From Tissierella pigra (GTDB taxonomy: Bacteria > Bacillota > Clostridia > Tissierellales > Tissierellaceae), in NCBI RefSeq assembly GCF_009695605.1, contig NZ_VUNQ01000004.1, positions 1 to 64,000 of the forward strand: a stretch of 64,000 bases of DNA, given 5' to 3'. The position numbers and the translations under genes were made by a program. This document shows positions 19,587 through 30,351 of the stretch, piece by piece. Each line of letters starts with the position of its first letter. Position 1 is the first letter of the stretch. Below the pieces are notes generated by a model. The model did not search any database. It saw nothing but the letters and a program-made list of their open reading frames with translations, and was not told the origin of the DNA.

Positions 19587-20078
19587 ATGAAAAAAATAAC
19601 AGGAGTAATGGTATATTATCATTTTATATGTAAAAGAAAGCTATGGTATTTCAATAATGATTTGAATATGGAGCATAATAGTGAATTAGTAGGAATGGGA
19701 AAGTTGATTGATGAAAATTCATATGGAAGAGAAAAGAAGAGTATATTAATAGATGAAACCATAAATATTGATTTTTTAAAAAATTGGAAGGTTATACATG
19801 AGGTGAAAAAATCTAGGAAATTAGATGAAGCTGGTAAATGGCAACTTAAATACTATATTTGGATTCTTAGAAGTAAAGGTGTGAAGATAGAAAAGGGGAT
19901 ACTAGACTATCCCCTTTTGAGAAAAAGAGAAGAAATATTTCTAACTACTTCAGAGGAAGAGGAGTTGATGGAGGTATTAGGACAAATTCAAAATATAATC
20001 AATATGGACTTGCCTCCTGAAGTTATTAATAAGGCCTTTTGTAAGAAGTGTTCTTATTGTGAACTTTGCTATATATAG
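19587..20078 (+). CDS. cas4: Cas4 exonuclease
   Basis: A 163-residue RecB-like nuclease. An N-terminal Cys (ICKRKLWYF) and the C-terminal CKKCSYCELC cluster bind the Fe-S centre. The WQLKYYIWIL motif supplies the catalytic lysine region. Cas4 trims and orients prespacers according to the PAM. It ends a few bases before cas1. Confidence 0.93.
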   Translation: MKKITGVMVYYHFICKRKLWYFNNDLNMEHNSELVGMGKLIDENSYGREKKSILIDETINIDFLKNWKVIHEVKKSRKLDEAGKWQLKYYIWILRSKGVKIEKGILDYPLLRKREEIFLTTSEEEELMEVLGQIQNIINMDLPPEVINKAFCKKCSYCELCYI

Positions 20079-20089
20079 GAGGTGGAGTA

Positions 20090-21082
20090 TTGGGAGAAAC
20101 ATTCTATATCTTAAAAGATGGAGATTTAAAACGGAAGGATAATAATGTAATAATAACAAATTTAGATGGAGAAGAAAAGCATCTGAAAGCTGAAGTTACT
20201 GATGAAGTATATTTGTTTGGAGAAGTAAGTTTAAATACAAAATTACTAAATTTCATATCCCAGAAAGGAATTATACTACATGTATTTAACTATTATGGAT
20301 TCTATAGTGGTAGTTATTATCCTAGAGAGACAAATATAAGTGGATATTTACTTGTACAACAGGTTAAGTCATATGACAATGAGGAAAAAAGATTAAATAT
20401 TGCTAAAGAAATATTAAAAGCTGCATCTTTTAATATTTATAGGAATTTAAGATACTATAATGGAAGAGGTATTGATTTAGAAGAGTCTATGAAAAGTATT
20501 GATAGTCTGATTAAAAAATTAGATTATGGAAAATCTATCAATGAGATTATGGGTATAGAAGGTAATATTAGAAAAACATATTATTCAATTTGGAATGATA
20601 TTGTAAAGCAAGACATTCAATTTGAAAAAAGAGTAAAAAGACCACCGGACAATATGATTAATTCCCTTATTTCATTTGTAAATAGCCTTATTTATACTAC
20701 GACCTTAAGTGAAATATACAAAACGCAATTAAATCCGACAATAAGTTTTTTACATGAGCCAGGAACAAAAAGATTTTCATTATCTCTAGATATTGCAGAA
20801 ATATTTAAGCCTTTAATAGGGGATAGAATGATATTTTCTATGCTCAATAAAAATCAAATAACAGAAGAAGATTTTGAGAGAGAATCGAATTTCTTATACT
20901 TAAAGGAATCAGGAAAAAGGAAGATACTTATGGAATATGATAAAAGACTTGAAAATACCATATCCCATAAGGAATTAGGAAGGGATGTTTCCTATAGATA
21001 CCTTATTAGACTGGAATGCTATAAACTTATTAAAAGTATAATTGGAGAACAAGAATATATTGGATTTAAAATATGGTGGTGA
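20090..21082 (+). CDS. cas1: Cas1 integrase
   Basis: About 330 residues from a TTG start seven bases after AGGAGG, which gives the expected opening GETFYILKDGDLKRKDN. An upstream ATG in the same frame would add a poor extension containing the ribosome-binding site. Catalytic positions appear in GIEGNIRK (Glu), FLHEPGTKRFSLSLDIAE (His and the acidic partner). It integrates new spacers with Cas2. It ends four bases before cas2. Confidence 0.94.
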   Translation: MGETFYILKDGDLKRKDNNVIITNLDGEEKHLKAEVTDEVYLFGEVSLNTKLLNFISQKGIILHVFNYYGFYSGSYYPRETNISGYLLVQQVKSYDNEEKRLNIAKEILKAASFNIYRNLRYYNGRGIDLEESMKSIDSLIKKLDYGKSINEIMGIEGNIRKTYYSIWNDIVKQDIQFEKRVKRPPDNMINSLISFVNSLIYTTTLSEIYKTQLNPTISFLHEPGTKRFSLSLDIAEIFKPLIGDRMIFSMLNKNQITEEDFERESNFLYLKESGKRKILMEYDKRLENTISHKELGRDVSYRYLIRLECYKLIKSIIGEQEYIGFKIWW

Positions 21083-21086
21083 TATA

Positions 21087-21365
21087 ATGTATATAATACT
21101 TGTATACGATATTTTGGCAGATGATGCAGGGGCTAGAGTATCAAGAAAAACTTTTAAAACTTGCAAGAAATACTTAACTCATATTCAGAAGTCAGTCTTT
21201 GAGGGTAATTTAACTGAATTAAATTACATGAAGCTTAAAACTGAATTAAATGAATATATCAGAAGGGATAAGGATTCGATATTAGTATTTAGAAGTAGAG
21301 ATGAAAAGTGGTTAGAAAAGGAGTACTTAGGTATTGTTGATGATAAAACATCTAATTTTTTTTAG
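21087..21365 (+). CDS. cas2: Cas2
   Basis: A 92-residue ferredoxin-like protein starting MYIILVYDI, which contains the usual metal-site Asp after the first strand. The VFEGNLTELNYMKL helix is typical of the family. The ATG chosen follows GGTGGTGATATA. An earlier in-frame ATG inside cas1 would add an atypical tail. It is the last cas gene before the leader. Confidence 0.95.
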   Translation: MYIILVYDILADDAGARVSRKTFKTCKKYLTHIQKSVFEGNLTELNYMKLKTELNEYIRRDKDSILVFRSRDEKWLEKEYLGIVDDKTSNFF

Positions 21366-21551
21366 AATATATATTGTCTACCTATAATAGTGTAAATACT
21401 ATAGGGGATTGACAAACAGCAATAAAGCAATGCTTTTAACATAATTCTTTAGAATAATAAGTAGGAAAAGAAACTAATTTCATAAATAAATTTCTAGGTT
21501 GACAAAAAGTACGTATGTAACCTAGTAAAATTGGCACGTTAAAAGGCACGC
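21366..21551 (+). promoter_or_regulatory. CRISPR leader
   Basis: A 186-bp AT-rich segment between cas2 and the first repeat. It holds two TTGACA hexamers, an inverted repeat CTAGGTT-N18-AACCTAG (21494-21525) and a repeated GGCACG pair directly before repeat 1. The array is intact at this end and decayed at the other, so this is the leader and carries the pre-crRNA promoter. No -10 at ideal spacing was found, so the exact promoter is uncertain. Confidence 0.8.
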
Positions 21552-24500
21552 TTATTAATAGAACTACAGTAGAATGTAAATTAACTTTTTCAACAAAGAT
21601 GTATTAGTAAGAGTATTATTAATAGAACTACAGTAGAATGTAAATTCACTTGCATAAAATCGAAAATACTGATGACATAATTTATTAATAGAACTACAGT
21701 AGAATGTAAATAAATACAGAGACTAGAATAGCAAAAATAAGCATAAATTATTAATAGAACTACAGTAGAATGTAAATTTGAGTCATGCCATAACACTCTT
21801 CTTCTGTTGCTAATTATTAATAGAACTACAGTAGAATGTAAATCAAGGGGGGTTCGATTTAGGATATGGAGAAAGCAGTTATTAATAGAACTACAGTAGA
21901 ATGTAAATCATAGATTAGATAATTATATAAAGATAGTTGAGGGTTATTAATAGAACTACAGTAGAATGTAAATTTTTTTAGATAATATCTCCTTAAATGA
22001 GTCTAAAGTTTATTAATAGAACTACAGTAGAATGTAAATTAAATTTTATAGGCTTTCTTTCAGTAACAAATACTGTTATTAATAGAACTACAGTAGAATG
22101 TAAATCTAAGACCATGCAAGAAAATAGGGTGTAGTAATTTTTATTAATAGAACTACAGTAGAATGTAAATCTTGTCGGAAGTGTATTTGGTGGCATGTCG
22201 TAGTACTTATTAATAGAACTACAGTAGAATGTAAATTTAAGAGATACCCCTTGTTAGGAACAATAGCGGCTGTTATTAATAGAACTACAGTAGAATGTAA
22301 ATAGGACGAACCTAAGCCATTCGCTATAGGTTGGGAAGTTATTAATAGAACTACAGTAGAATGTAAATAAGGCTCTGTCTCGGGATTAGTCGCTACTACA
22401 ACCCTTATTAATAGAACTACAGTAGAATGTAAATGTCATAGAAGGATTAAACAATATGATTGAGAAATTTTTATTAATAGAACTACAGTAGAATGTAAAT
22501 GAGTTTGATGCACTAGCAAGTGGTCCTAATGTACTTTTATTAATAGAACTACAGTAGAATGTAAATTCAGCTTCAAATCCTAAACTTGATACACTGGCAG
22601 CTTTATTAATAGAACTACAGTAGAATGTAAATTTACATTCAAGATAAAATCTAAATCTTTGTAGGTCTCTTATTAATAGAACTACAGTAGAATGTAAATA
22701 TCAATCCTTATATGCAGATATGTTAAATACAGAAGTTATTAATAGAACTACAGTAGAATGTAAATGTAAATAAGGAATCAAAGGGAAAGAGTCCTAGAGA
22801 TTATTAATAGAACTACAGTAGAATGTAAATTCTAATGAAACTTTTTCTAAATCTAACAAAGCCTTTTTATTAATAGAACTACAGTAGAATGTAAATGTTA
22901 CATTTAGAAAGACTATGATTACAAATGATAGTTATTAATAGAACTACAGTAGAATGTAAATACTATTTCAGGTACGGATCAGAATTTAGGAGATAAGTTA
23001 TTAATAGAACTACAGTAGAATGTAAATCAATTTGTGATTACAAGTATTTCATCAGACAATATATTATTAATAGAACTACAGTAGAATGTAAATGGAGAAA
23101 ACTATATTTCTTCTTTGAATTCAGTGGATTATTAATAGAACTACAGTAGAATGTAAATCTATCAATAAGAGGATTAGAACTACCTTTCATGTTTTTATTA
23201 ATAGAACTACAGTAGAATGTAAATGGTAAAAAAAGTAGATGAAGAAAACTATATTATACATTATTAATAGAACTACAGTAGAATGTAAATTCCTTATAAT
23301 AATATTGCTTTCTATTAAGAATATCGTTTATTAATAGAACTACAGTAGAATGTAAATCTTTCTGCTGTATAGGGTCGGCACCTATATCGTTAGTTATTAA
23401 TAGAACTACAGTAGAATGTAAATAAAGGAGATAAACAAATGCTTAAATTAGTGAAAACATTATTAATAGAACTACAGTAGAATGTAAATTTATTATATTA
23501 TACTATAAGGTGCTATAAGTTGCAATTATTAATAGAACTACAGTAGAATGTAAATTTCAAAATCATATGAGCTACTAAGACCAACTGGTAATTATTAATA
23601 GAACTACAGTAGAATGTAAATAAAGAATTTATAATGAATTAATAGAAGGAACTAAGATTATTAATAGAACTACAGTAGAATGTAAATTGATAAGAGACAC
23701 GCCAGTATTGACGGATAAAATATTATTAATAGAACTACAGTAGAATGTAAATTCATAAAATAGAACTAACAGAAGATAATGTAGATGTTATTAATAGAAC
23801 TACAGTAGAATGTAAATAAATAAGAAAGTTATCAGCCAGGACTGGTGGTAAAGTTATTAATAGAACTACAGTAGAATGTAAATTTCTCTTAACTTATTCC
23901 ATAATCTTTTTTCACCGATTTATTAATAGAACTACAGTAGAATGTAAATGCCAAAATGGAAAGTACAAAAAGAATAGATGGGACATTATTAATAGAACTA
24001 CAGTAGAATGTAAATTTATTTATCCTCAATATGAAATAGTGAGAACAAGGGTTATTAATAGAACTACAGTAGAATGTAAATATGATAAAGGAGAATGATT
24101 ATGAATAAAGTGATAAGTTATTAATAGAACTACAGTAGAATGTAAATTTTTAGTCATATGGATAAAATTGCTAACTATGGCTGTTATTAATAGAACTACA
24201 GTAGAATGTAAATATATATTGTCTGTAGTCTTGTATAAAGCTTCAGCTATTATTAATAGAACTACAGTAGAATGTAAATTAGTCTTTTTATTGTTTCTGT
24301 CATTATATTAAAAGATTATTAATAGAACTACAGTAGAATGTAAATACAGTGACACAAACAGAATAAAACTAAGGAAAAGGGTTATTAATAGAACTACAGT
24401 AGAATGTAAATCTATCTCTTAAAGACTGAGGAGTGATGAATTTGTAGTTATTAATAGAACTACAGTAGAATGTAAATATTGTTCCTCTACGCACCATTCT

Positions 24501-26520
24501 TTGTAAACTGGATTATTAATAGAACTACAGTAGAATGTAAATTTCTGTACTAGAAGCATAAGCGTTAACGCCTAAGTTTATTAATAGAACTACAGTAGAA
24601 TGTAAATGTGTCTTTTTTACTGTCGTTTATGACTTGATAATCGTTATTAATAGAACTACAGTAGAATGTAAATTTGTAATGACATTTTATGATAATGATA
24701 GGGATAAATTTATTAATAGAACTACAGTAGAATGTAAATCAAATTCATTCTGTTGAATTCTTCTTTTTATTCCAATTATTAATAGAACTACAGTAGAATG
24801 TAAATATAATTCCAAGTAGTCAACAATGGATTTATGATTGGTTATTAATAGAACTACAGTAGAATGTAAATATCCCCAACCTAGGGGATTATAAGGATTA
24901 TGAAAAATTATTAATAGAACTACAGTAGAATGTAAATATTACAAAAAGTAGCAACGATGATTTGAATATCTATTTATTAATAGAACTACAGTAGAATGTA
25001 AATTTTTATAATTTCTTTGTTTTGCAAAAGCGACCCCAATTATTAATAGAACTACAGTAGAATGTAAATAAATAAGATAAACGACATACAAATTAAATTA
25101 TAAAATTATTAATAGAACTACAGTAGAATGTAAATATTTCTATCCATGAGTTCAAGTCATAATTGACCTCATTATTAATAGAACTACAGTAGAATGTAAA
25201 TTAAATACATAATACGTGCTAGACTAAGACCTTATTATTTATTAATAGAACTACAGTAGAATGTAAATTACAATTGATTCTATACATAATACATATAATC
25301 ACATTTATTAATAGAACTACAGTAGAATGTAAATTTTCTTTTATTAAATATTTATTGTAATGGAACGCACGTTATTAATAGAACTACAGTAGAATGTAAA
25401 TAGCAAACTGTTAGAGATAGTCTGAAATCAATGACTATTATTAATAGAACTACAGTAGAATGTAAATGATAGTGAATATCTAGTCAAAATTACACACAAA
25501 GATTTATTAATAGAACTACAGTAGAATGTAAATACCTTCTTTTATGTACTAAAAAAGGACCTACAATTTTTATTAATAGAACTACAGTAGAATGTAAATT
25601 TATGTATAGTATGGCTTTATATTATGAAATAATTATTATTAATAGAACTACAGTAGAATGTAAATTAGTTTGATTGAAATTATCTTGATTTACTGTATTC
25701 ATTATTAATAGAACTACAGTAGAATGTAAATTACATTGAGGTTCTTAGTAAGAAATGTTCTCATTTTTTATTAATAGAACTACAGTAGAATGTAAATTTA
25801 ATTTAATAGCTTTTGAAATCTTTACTAAAGGTATTATTAATAGAACTACAGTAGAATGTAAATCTATTAGGAACAATAGCAGCTGGACAACCTATATTAT
25901 TATTAATAGAACTACAGTAGAATGTAAATTCTTTTGTTATTGCAGTAGCTTTTACTATTGCCAAGTTATTAATAGAACTACAGTAGAATGTAAATTTTAT
26001 ATGTGAAATAATATTTATCATCATGGATTATTTATTAATAGAACTACAGTAGAATGTAAATAAAGGCAATAGACTAGACTATTGTCTATTTTATTGTCTT
26101 ATTAATAGAACTACAGTAGAATGTAAATAATTACATGAGGGCGAAAGAGTGCTAACTAAAGAAGTTATTAATAGAACTACAGTAGAATGTAAATACACTA
26201 ATTTCGAATGATTTTAGTTTTCGCATAATCTTATTAATAGAACTACAGTAGAATGTAAATAATGAAAAGAAAGGGTAGATTCAGTTTTAGAGAAGATTAT
26301 TAATAGAACTACAGTAGAATGTAAATGTTATGCTTATATATTCTTTTTCATCTAGCTGTTATTAATAGAACTACAGTAGAATGTAAATGTGAAATAAATC
26401 TGGATTCACTTCTTTCATATCTACTTATTAATAGAACTACAGTAGAATGTAAATAAGAAACTTGGATGTGATCCTCTGTGCATAAAACTATTATTAATAG
26501 AACTACAGTAGAATGTAAAT
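21552..26520 (+). CRISPR. CRISPR array, leader-proximal part (76 repeats)
   Basis: 76 copies of a 30-base repeat (TTATTAATAGAACTACAGTA then GAATGTAAAT) were counted by eye, with spacers of about 34-37 bases and a period near 66. Repeats in this part appear identical. The 3' end ATGTAAAT matches the handle of clostridial type I-B repeats. The inner CTA-CAG-TAG can form the small Cas6 hairpin. The spacer after the last repeat here is interrupted by an insertion sequence. Confidence 0.98.
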
Positions 26521-26595
26521 CTTCTAATAGGTGTATTTGTCAACCCAAAACTGTACCATAATTTAATCGAAAACTAGGCCACTTGGAATAAAAAA

Positions 26596-27354
26596 TTAAT
26601 TGGTCTTTTCCAACCACTCTCTAGTTTCTTTTATTCTATAAGAATTTCCATTCATATTAATTACATAAGATTTATGAGTCAATCTATCTATTAGAGCAGC
26701 TGTTAGCACTGCATCATTAAATATTTCATTCCATCTATCAAAGGATAGATTTGTTGTAATTATCGTGGATTTTCTCTCTGCCCTAAGGGAGAGAAATGTA
26801 AACAATAACTCACTCCCTTCTTTATCAAATGAAATATATCCTAATTCATCTGCGATTATTAAGTCATATTTTTCAAATCTTTTTTCAAATGTATATAGTT
26901 TTTTATCACTCCTAGATTCTTTTAATTCATTTATTAATGAGGCTATAGTTGTAAAATACACTTTATATCCCATATTGCAAGCATCTATACCTAGTCCTAT
27001 AGACATATGTGTCTTACCCGTACCTGGGTTACCAGCTAGAATTATATTTCTACCTTCATCTATGAAATTTAAAGTTTTTAGCTCTTTAAACTTCTTCCTG
27101 CCATCTTCTGGGAGATAATCTACTTGAAGCTCATCAAGATATTTTTTATATGGAAATCTAGCATTTTTAATCCTGTTTTTTCTTCCATTTTCTTTTCTCA
27201 TATCATAGGCTTCAATTAAGATATCTCGTAGAAATTCTTCATAGGACTTATCAAGACTATATGCTTCTTCTATTTTCATCTTTAGTCCTTGATTTACTCC
27301 TGGTATTTTTAATTCTGATACATATTTTTTAATCTCAGTTATTATTTCATTCAA
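26596..27354 (-). CDS. istB: IS21 helper ATPase IstB
   Basis: A 252-residue AAA+ protein of the IstB/DnaC family with Walker A GNPGTGKT, Walker B LIIADELGY and the sensor TTNLSFDRW. It helps the transposase select and assemble on target DNA. It overlaps istA by four bases, the normal IS21 arrangement. It appears intact. Confidence 0.95.
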   Translation of the reverse strand: MNEIITEIKKYVSELKIPGVNQGLKMKIEEAYSLDKSYEEFLRDILIEAYDMRKENGRKNRIKNARFPYKKYLDELQVDYLPEDGRKKFKELKTLNFIDEGRNIILAGNPGTGKTHMSIGLGIDACNMGYKVYFTTIASLINELKESRSDKKLYTFEKRFEKYDLIIADELGYISFDKEGSELLFTFLSLRAERKSTIITTNLSFDRWNEIFNDAVLTAALIDRLTHKSYVINMNGNSYRIKETREWLEKTN

Positions 27355-28937
27355 TTTTCATAACCTCCCATAGATTTTAAATTAAACATCTCATTTAATA
27401 TTGAAATTTGTTCTATTGATGCCTTTTGTATTGATACATCTTTAGCATTTAAAGATACATCATCTCTAGGGAGTTTAAAAATTATATTTTTAATATTGTC
27501 TGTAGTTACTATTTCTTTTTTAATTTTAGCTAATTTTTTAATTGCTTCTAATACACTTTTTAAATCTTTTTCTTTAATTAACTCTAAAAGAACTATGAAA
27601 TCCTTAGGGTTATTGGTATAATATTTATGATATGTTTCTTGAAGCTCTGGGGAAAGCTGGTGTCTACCAACACTAGAATGCAATGCTCCAGGCTTCTTTT
27701 TTAATGTATGAATAAAATGATTTATATCTACTGTCCAGTGATGAGCTAGATAAGATCTCTTGTGAGTAGCTACTTTATTTTCCTTGTAATATATCTTAAT
27801 ATTATCTGGATAAACCTTAGCTGTTACAAATTTACCTACTAGATAATCTGGAACTGAATATTTATTTTGATCAATGTTTATTACACTGTATTTGTTAACT
27901 CTGGCTTCTACTCTTCTTGATGCATCATATGATGGTTTTAAGGGCAGAAGATAAGCTAGCTCTTGATTTAAAATATCAATAGGGCTTTGGTTTTCAAGCC
28001 AATTTCTTTTCTTTGAATTAAGTTTAGATAATTTTTCTTGTAGATGCTCGTTAGCTTCTTCTAATGTTTCAAAGTCTGTCTTAGTTGAAAACGCTTTCCT
28101 TCTCACAAATTCAACACCTCTTTCAACATGACCCTTTTCATTTCCACTAGCTACATTACAAAATCTATATCTAAATCCGTAATACAAAGATATTTTAATT
28201 AAATCATCTGTTGCTTCCTTTTCATTTCTTCCTACAAATTTCTTAACAGCTTGCTTCATATTGTCATAAACTAACTCTCTATGAATTCCACCAACTCTAT
28301 TAAAAGCTTGGACATGAACATCTAAGAAATTCTCCATTTTCTGATTGTGATAAAGTCTTGCATAATGGTAAGACCCTTTAGCAGTTGTGAAAAGTCCCAT
28401 GTTTAGAATCAATGGCTTCCCAGCAATGTTAAGTTTAACATCACCCCAATCAAATTCTAATGTTTCTCCTAAATCGTATTCCTGCCTAATGTACGCCTCC
28501 TTTTTATCGTAGGTTTCTTTAATGTAGTTACATACTGTGGAATAACTGATATCATATCCTTTATCTACAAGATACTCGTGTATATCTACTTTCTTCATCA
28601 ACTGTTTAGATCTTCCTAGTAGCCTATTCTTTTCATTTTCAGAGATAAGCTTGTCTATTTCCTCCAAAATCTCGTCTGTTAGTTTAATTTTTGTTCTACT
28701 GCTCGAATCATATTTTGGCTTTGAGGCCATTTCTTCTATTAGTAGCAATATTTGACTTTTATTATTATCTTTATCTTTTTCTAATTCTTCTAAAGTTTCA
28801 TATTTAGATTCAAAATCGTTAATATATTTAGCTACTGTAGTTCTTGAAATTTTAAGTTCTCTACTAATTGCTCTTTGTGATTTATTTTCTCTGAAATATC
28901 TCATTAATATTTCAGCTTTCTGATCCAACTTTATCAT
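27351..28937 (-). CDS. istA: IS21 transposase IstA
   Basis: A 528-residue transposase. It has an N-terminal helix-turn-helix (SQRAISRELKISRTTVAKYI), then a DDE integrase core with Asp in LEFDWGDVKL, Asp in VYDNMKQ and Glu in GHVERGVEF, and a C-terminal Mu-like domain. Full length and without stops, so the element could be active. A ribosome-binding site (GGAGATGGAGG) precedes the start. Confidence 0.95.
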   Translation of the reverse strand: MIKLDQKAEILMRYFRENKSQRAISRELKISRTTVAKYINDFESKYETLEELEKDKDNNKSQILLLIEEMASKPKYDSSSRTKIKLTDEILEEIDKLISENEKNRLLGRSKQLMKKVDIHEYLVDKGYDISYSTVCNYIKETYDKKEAYIRQEYDLGETLEFDWGDVKLNIAGKPLILNMGLFTTAKGSYHYARLYHNQKMENFLDVHVQAFNRVGGIHRELVYDNMKQAVKKFVGRNEKEATDDLIKISLYYGFRYRFCNVASGNEKGHVERGVEFVRRKAFSTKTDFETLEEANEHLQEKLSKLNSKKRNWLENQSPIDILNQELAYLLPLKPSYDASRRVEARVNKYSVINIDQNKYSVPDYLVGKFVTAKVYPDNIKIYYKENKVATHKRSYLAHHWTVDINHFIHTLKKKPGALHSSVGRHQLSPELQETYHKYYTNNPKDFIVLLELIKEKDLKSVLEAIKKLAKIKKEIVTTDNIKNIIFKLPRDDVSLNAKDVSIQKASIEQISILNEMFNLKSMGGYEN

Positions 28938-29070
28938 CCTCCATCTCCCCTTTAAAAAAACATCTTTAAAAGGTATTTTATTTTAAAGGTGGACCAGTTT
29001 TCAATTAAAATGGTGGCCTACTTTTAGGTTACCATAAACAATAGGATTATTAGAGGTATTTAAGAAGGTA

Positions 29071-29810
29071 TTATTAATAGAACTACAGTAGAATGTAAAT
29101 CCATACCACTATTGCTCATTTTCCCTTTTACTTCTTTTATTAATAGAACTACAGTAGAATGTAAATCTGTTCCCGTTTCCACTGTTCTTATTAATAGAAC
29201 TACAGTAGAATGTAAATACTGAAAGCTTGAAGAAATCAGACTCTAAATATACATTATTAATAGAACTACAGTAGAATGTAAATCCTAATAGGAAGTATTC
29301 TATATTGAGGAATAAATATTTATTAATAGAACTACAGTAGAATGTAAATACTAAAAAATATGAACATTTATTTAAAGTTACTAATTATTAATAGAACTAC
29401 AGTAGAATGTAAATTATGTTTTTAGTTCTAAACATGTTATATTTATCATTTTATTAATAGAACTACAGTAGAATGTAAATTTGATATTGTTAGGTATACT
29501 CATAAACTTCTATTTATTATTAATAGAACTACAGTAGAATGTAAATTTGTTTGGTCCACACATCCTGCTTTTTACTATTCCTTATTAATAGAACTACAGT
29601 AGAATATAAATACGCATGATTTATGTCTTTTATTTACTCTCGTTAATTTATTAATAGAGCTACAGTAGAATGTAAATCAAAGTGGTTCTGTGGTGGAGAA
29701 CAGTTTCCGAATCGTTATTAATAGAACTACAGTAGAATGTAAATTCGTTTAGGTCAAGGATTGCCCCCGGCGCAAGTTGTTTATTAATAGAACTATAGTA
29801 GAATATAAAC
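29071..29810 (+). CRISPR. CRISPR array, leader-distal part beyond the IS (12 repeats)
   Basis: Twelve further repeats continue the array in register. Three show the decay expected at the oldest end: the repeat at 29582 ends AATATAAAT, the one at 29648 has GAGCTACAG, and the last, at 29781, has ACTATAGTAG and ends ATATAAAC. One spacer (29167-29187) is only 21 bases long. With the other part the locus has 88 repeats and 87 spacers. Confidence 0.96.
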
Positions 29811-30270
29811 TTCATAAGAATATTGATACAGAATCCAAACTCATATTATCTAATCACTCAAACATAGACAGAACTCACGAACGATTTTCCTCACTTTACC
29901 CATGTTCTAATGTTTTTCAATTCTTTATATTATACATAGATATTTATCTTTTAAAAGAGTAAAGGCTAGACCTTAGCTTACCTAAGCCCTTGACTTCAGC
30001 TAACTTCTCCTTTTCATATATTTTGTCTCAGATATCAAAAGCTATGGTATCCTATATAATTACTTATACTTTACTTTTCTAAAATTTATTCTACTCACAT
30101 CATTATCTTAAAGTTACTTAAATCCCCGATCAATCTCCTATCTATCTGAAATATTAATTCGTATAAAAATCCTAACAAATCAATAGAAACTTATGAAAGC
30201 TTACTTAATGGCAATAATTTATCAAAAATATTAAGTTCCTCTATAACGTCATCTTGATTATAAGAAAAAA
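29811..30270. other. Intergenic stretch after the CRISPR array
   Basis: About 460 bp of AT-rich DNA before the patB promoter. No further repeat-like units, clear gene or strong hairpin was seen. A short frame reading out of the last repeat is not supported. Confidence 0.5.
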
Positions 30271-30274
30271 CTAT

Positions 30275-30303
30275 TTGTGTTAGAGAATAATGTTCTATAT
30301 TAT
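30275..30303 (+). promoter_or_regulatory. Promoter of the patB-cystine transport operon
   Basis: TTGTGT and TATTAT are separated by 17 bases. The spacer itself (TAGAGAATAATGTTCTA) is an imperfect inverted repeat, TAGA..AT.AT..TCTA, and might be an operator. Confidence 0.55.
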
Positions 30304-30351
30304 ATATTTGGTAGTTGACAGTTAATATATTAGAAATAAGGAAGTGGAGAT

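Larger units (their letters stand above)
26532..29040 (-). mobile_element. IS21-family insertion sequence inside a CRISPR spacer
   Basis: A 2509-bp element with related terminal inverted repeats starting TGTATTTGTCAACC (left) and TGTTTATGGTAACC (right, complement). Both share further motifs such as GAAAACT and CCAC within 60 bp. A five-base target duplication ATAGG flanks it (26527-26531 and 29041-29045). It carries istA and istB on the minus strand. Removing the element and one copy of the duplication restores a 36-base spacer, so the insertion is clean and probably recent. Confidence 0.93.

Noticed and set aside
21590-26024. Several open frames across the array reading INRTTVECK or its reverse-strand equivalent LHSTVVLLI
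   Set aside because: They are translations of the CRISPR repeat with spacer sequence between and have no ribosome-binding sites. They are not genes.
29777-29962. A 61-codon plus-strand frame starting in the last CRISPR repeat
   Set aside because: Its start lies inside the degenerate terminal repeat, there is no ribosome-binding site and no recognisable protein.
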